Assembly (NCBI GenBank): GCA_015494675.1
Contig: WGAW01000068.1
Location: forward strand, 1-8,048
DNA: 8,048 bases
Reading direction: 5' to 3'
DNA from: Hydrogenimonas sp.
GTDB lineage: Bacteria > Campylobacterota > Campylobacteria > Campylobacterales > Hydrogenimonadaceae
The position numbers and the translations under genes were made by a program. Position 1 is the first letter of the stretch. Every line of letters begins with the position of its first letter. Of the stretch, positions 5,611 through 8,048 are shown one piece after another. The notes beneath the pieces are model-generated. The model saw only the letters and a program-made list of their open reading frames with translations. It was not told the origin of the DNA and searched no databases.

Positions 5611-8048
5611 ATGTGTTTTGGTAGGCTTTTTCTCCTCTTTTCTACTCTAATAGCTTTTTTGTACCCTACCGAATATAGGGCTGCCGACAACTGCGCCCCC
5701 TCCGACTTTACCGTATCTCTCGACGCCGCAAACGGCTCATACTCCAACAGCGGATATATCGCGAGAGGGGGCTCTGACACCTACTATGTCTCCGTAGCGG
5801 CGGCAGGAACGGTTACCGTGACCGTATCATCCAGAAGGGTTCTCTTTTCATACTCCCAAAACAGCTGTCCCGCCGCAGGAGACCCGCCCGCTTCGCAGAG
5901 TGCGACATACAGCTTTACGGGGCCCGCCGATTTCAACCTCAGGCTCTACAGGGGCCGAAGGGGCGGCGGCAGGAGGGCCGGAAGCTATACGATAAACATC
6001 GAATATACTCCGCTCTCTCCTATAGCCGAGTACCGGATGGACGAGTGCAGCTGGAGCGGTGCTGTTGGTGAGGTGCTCGATGCAAGCGGTAGCGGTCTTA
6101 ACGGTACCGCTTTAAACGGTGCCTCCACGCTTGCCGCAAAACTATGTATGGGCGGTTCGTTCGACGGTATTGACGATGCTGTACGTATTGCGGACTCCGA
6201 TCTGCTTGACGGTACGCAGACTCTTACCCTGATGGGGTGGATGAAACCGCGGCAGCTCTATCAGACCAACGGGTCCAATGCGAGAGGTTTTCTTTCCAAG
6301 CGTGTAAGCACGGGAACGGAGGAGTCGTATGGGATTTTTTTCTGGAACGGCCACCAGATGGTGGACGATGACGGGGACGGCGATCCGGACAGAGCGAAGC
6401 TCTATATAGATATCGACGGCAATAATGATAGGTTCTCTACAAACGGATATATATCCAAAGGGGTATGGACTCATGTCGCCGTCGTATATGACGGCAGCAA
6501 ACCTTCAGGCTCCAGGGTGGAGGTTTATATTAACGGTCAGCTGGACAAAACTGCGGCAGAAAGCAGCAGCACTCTTGCAAACTATGCTTCGGATCTATAT
6601 ATCGGAGAGCTGCACTATCCGAATGAGTTCAAGGTTTTTAAAGGGGAGTTGGATGAAGTCAAGATCTTCGACCGGGCGCTTAATGCGGACCAGATTCGAC
6701 TTATTGTGGAAAACGAGATAGCCGGGAAAAACTATGACGGAACGCAGAGGAGCTGCGCCGACTGCTCCGGGCCGCCCACCTACAAAAACGGTACGTTCAA
6801 CGCGGTCGACTACACCGCGGTCTGCGATGCCGTATCGAACTGGGACGACAATATCACGACGAAAGTCGCCGGCAGTGCCTATTCGCTCTCCATACTTTCG
6901 AAAGACGAAGCCACCGGTCTTCCCATGGAAGCCAATATTACAAGAGTCGATCTCTACAGATATTCGAGCGGCGATACCGCCACATGCAGCGGTATACCAT
7001 ACTCGACGGCAACCCTTTGCAGCGGGGGGTGCGGCTTTACCGACGTGGCGGGCTGCATGAGGCTCGACGTTCCCTCATCATCAAACGATAGAGCCGCAAA
7101 ATGTGTGGAGGTTCATATCGAGGGCAAAGATCTTAACGATACCGCTTCCGTTAGCCTGAAAGAGAGCAACAGCAGTGACGACTTCGCGGTCAGGCCCGAC
7201 ACGGTCATCTTTTTGCAGCCCGCGGCCGATGCGAACCTGACCGCAGAGCGAACTTACCTCTTCGCCTCCGCACTCAAAGCGGTTCTCTCCGACGGCACCA
7301 CGGCCGCTCCCGACTACAACACAACGCTTACGCCGGCAGGCGTCAAATATATGAGAAACGGCGAGCAGAACTCGTCTCTGGCCGGAACCCTGAGCTTCTC
7401 CCCCTCGACCTTCGCGGACGGCTTGGCCGACCTGAACGTAAGCTTCGGCGACGTGGCTATCGTATCTATCAGGTTCAACGACACGGGTTGGGCTTCGGTC
7501 GACAGCGACGATACGCCGCCGCAAAGCAGGAGGATCTACGGCGAACGAAACGTAACCTTCATCCCGAAACGTTTCGATCTGCAGTTTCTCTCCGCTCCGA
7601 CGATGGAGGACAACGACACTGCAAACCGTTTTACATACATCTCGAACGATCTGAACATGAGTGCGTGGGCCAGGAATCTGACGGTCGTAGTCACCGCCGT
7701 CGGCGAAAAGAACTCTACGATGAAAAACTTCTCGAACCCGGCCGACCGCCTATTCTCGGACCCTGTCGATATCTCACCCCTGCTCAATCTGCCGGCAAAA
7801 CACTCCGCCGCCCGATACACGGCTGCACCTTCGGCGCAGTCCGGGGCCGATATAGGGTTCGATTCGGGGGAGGCGTTTGTAAACTACGCCGATGTGTCGT
7901 TCAACTACGACCGCTCCTTCGACACTCCGCTAGATCCATTCTTCGTCTCCGGCAGTGAGGCGAATATCTCCGTTGCCGTCACCGATTCGCGCTATCCGGC
8001 CGTCACCGGGAGCCTCTTTTCGGTTTTCGACGGCAACGCCACATTCTA
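5611..8048 (+). CDS. Secreted MshQ-like protein with LamG-like domain and DUF6701-like region (3' end outside window)
   Basis: The frame is open from ATG 5611 to the window edge, 812 full codons. A stop directly precedes the ATG and GGAG lies 5 bases upstream, so the start is secure. Residues 1-25 are a signal peptide with a hydrophobic core (LFLLFSTLIAFLY). Residues about 30-132 look like a beta-sandwich resembling PPC domains (DTYYVSVAAAGTVTVTVSS, then FNLRLYR and GSYTINIEY). Residues about 138-370 are a LamG/concanavalin-like domain: SFDGIDDAVRI, LTLMGWMKP, WTHVAVVYDG, VEVYINGQ and the closing GELDEVKIFDRALNADQI. It carries an acidic DDDGDGDPD loop (252-260) that could bind calcium. Residues 382-498 hold eight Cys. 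From DDFAVRPD (523-530) the sequence follows the DUF6701 pattern of MSHA biogenesis protein MshQ, including FIPKRFDLQF and RFTYI. A role as surface or pilus-tip adhesin is inferred; no pilus genes are in the window. Confidence 0.75.
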   Translation, partial: MCFGRLFLLFSTLIAFLYPTEYRAADNCAPSDFTVSLDAANGSYSNSGYIARGGSDTYYVSVAAAGTVTVTVSSRRVLFSYSQNSCPAAGDPPASQSATYSFTGPADFNLRLYRGRRGGGRRAGSYTINIEYTPLSPIAEYRMDECSWSGAVGEVLDASGSGLNGTALNGASTLAAKLCMGGSFDGIDDAVRIADSDLLDGTQTLTLMGWMKPRQLYQTNGSNARGFLSKRVSTGTEESYGIFFWNGHQMVDDDGDGDPDRAKLYIDIDGNNDRFSTNGYISKGVWTHVAVVYDGSKPSGSRVEVYINGQLDKTAAESSSTLANYASDLYIGELHYPNEFKVFKGELDEVKIFDRALNADQIRLIVENEIAGKNYDGTQRSCADCSGPPTYKNGTFNAVDYTAVCDAVSNWDDNITTKVAGSAYSLSILSKDEATGLPMEANITRVDLYRYSSGDTATCSGIPYSTATLCSGGCGFTDVAGCMRLDVPSSSNDRAAKCVEVHIEGKDLNDTASVSLKESNSSDDFAVRPDTVIFLQPAADANLTAERTYLFASALKAVLSDGTTAAPDYNTTLTPAGVKYMRNGEQNSSLAGTLSFSPSTFADGLADLNVSFGDVAIVSIRFNDTGWASVDSDDTPPQSRRIYGERNVTFIPKRFDLQFLSAPTMEDNDTANRFTYISNDLNMSAWARNLTVVVTAVGEKNSTMKNFSNPADRLFSDPVDISPLLNLPAKHSAARYTAAPSAQSGADIGFDSGEAFVNYADVSFNYDRSFDTPLDPFFVSGSEANISVAVTDSRYPAVTGSLFSVFDGNATF

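Noticed and set aside
6142..7958. Several open frames of 94-156 codons on both strands within 6142-7958
   Set aside because: All lie inside the continuous frame from 5611 to 8048, which carries the recognisable domains; the others are low-complexity, Arg- or Ser-rich shadows.
8047..8048. Final bases TA as the start of a stop codon for the MshQ-like gene
   Set aside because: They could equally begin a Tyr codon, and the DUF6701-like region does not look finished, so the gene is treated as running off the window.

Overview
The window looks like chromosomal DNA of a Campylobacterota (former Epsilonproteobacteria) species of fairly balanced base composition, perhaps a free-living, vent or sediment type rather than an AT-rich Campylobacter or Helicobacter. 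The protein families carry the evidence. QueE has the shifted cysteine motif C-x3-C-x4-C, and QueD is long and ends its active-site segment in IHGHSY. MoaA begins almost exactly as I remember Campylobacter MoaA. RsmE has a divergent 'DPKSVEKSLPTLNELGI' segment. From memory, the order moaA, queE, queD, haem lipoprotein, integral membrane protein, rsmE is also found in Campylobacter jejuni (about Cj0161c to Cj0156c). I could not check this here.

Layout. At 1-2308 there is a tightly overlapping operon on the + strand: moaA (first few codons cut off), queE and queD. At 2309-2434 a short gap holds a GC-rich hairpin. At 2435-3046 there is a lipoprotein c-type cytochrome with a long acidic arm. At 3047-3120 a short gap holds copy A of an intergenic repeat. 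At 4332-3121 (minus strand) lies moeA. At 4333-4392 a divergent promoter region contains a strong palindrome. At 4393-5473 a four-helix membrane protein of unknown function is followed closely by rsmE. At 5474-5610 a gap holds copy B of the intergenic repeat and hairpins. From 5611 to the window end one open frame encodes a large secreted protein with a LamG-like domain and a DUF6701-like (MshQ-like) region; its end lies outside the window.

How the genes fit together. MoaA and MoeA act early and late in molybdenum cofactor synthesis. QueD and QueE make the 7-deazaguanine precursor used for queuosine. MoaA starts from GTP and QueD from a GTP-derived pterin, and MoaA and QueE are both radical SAM enzymes. 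RsmE methylates 16S rRNA. The cytochrome is a periplasmic electron carrier tethered by a lipid. The MshQ-like protein is probably a surface or pilus-associated adhesin.

The most unusual non-coding signals are a pair of related intergenic repeats about 70 bp long (3052-3118 and 5495-5567) and an almost perfect 21-bp palindrome over the moeA -10 box (4369-4389). I saw no tRNA, rRNA, CRISPR array or insertion sequence.
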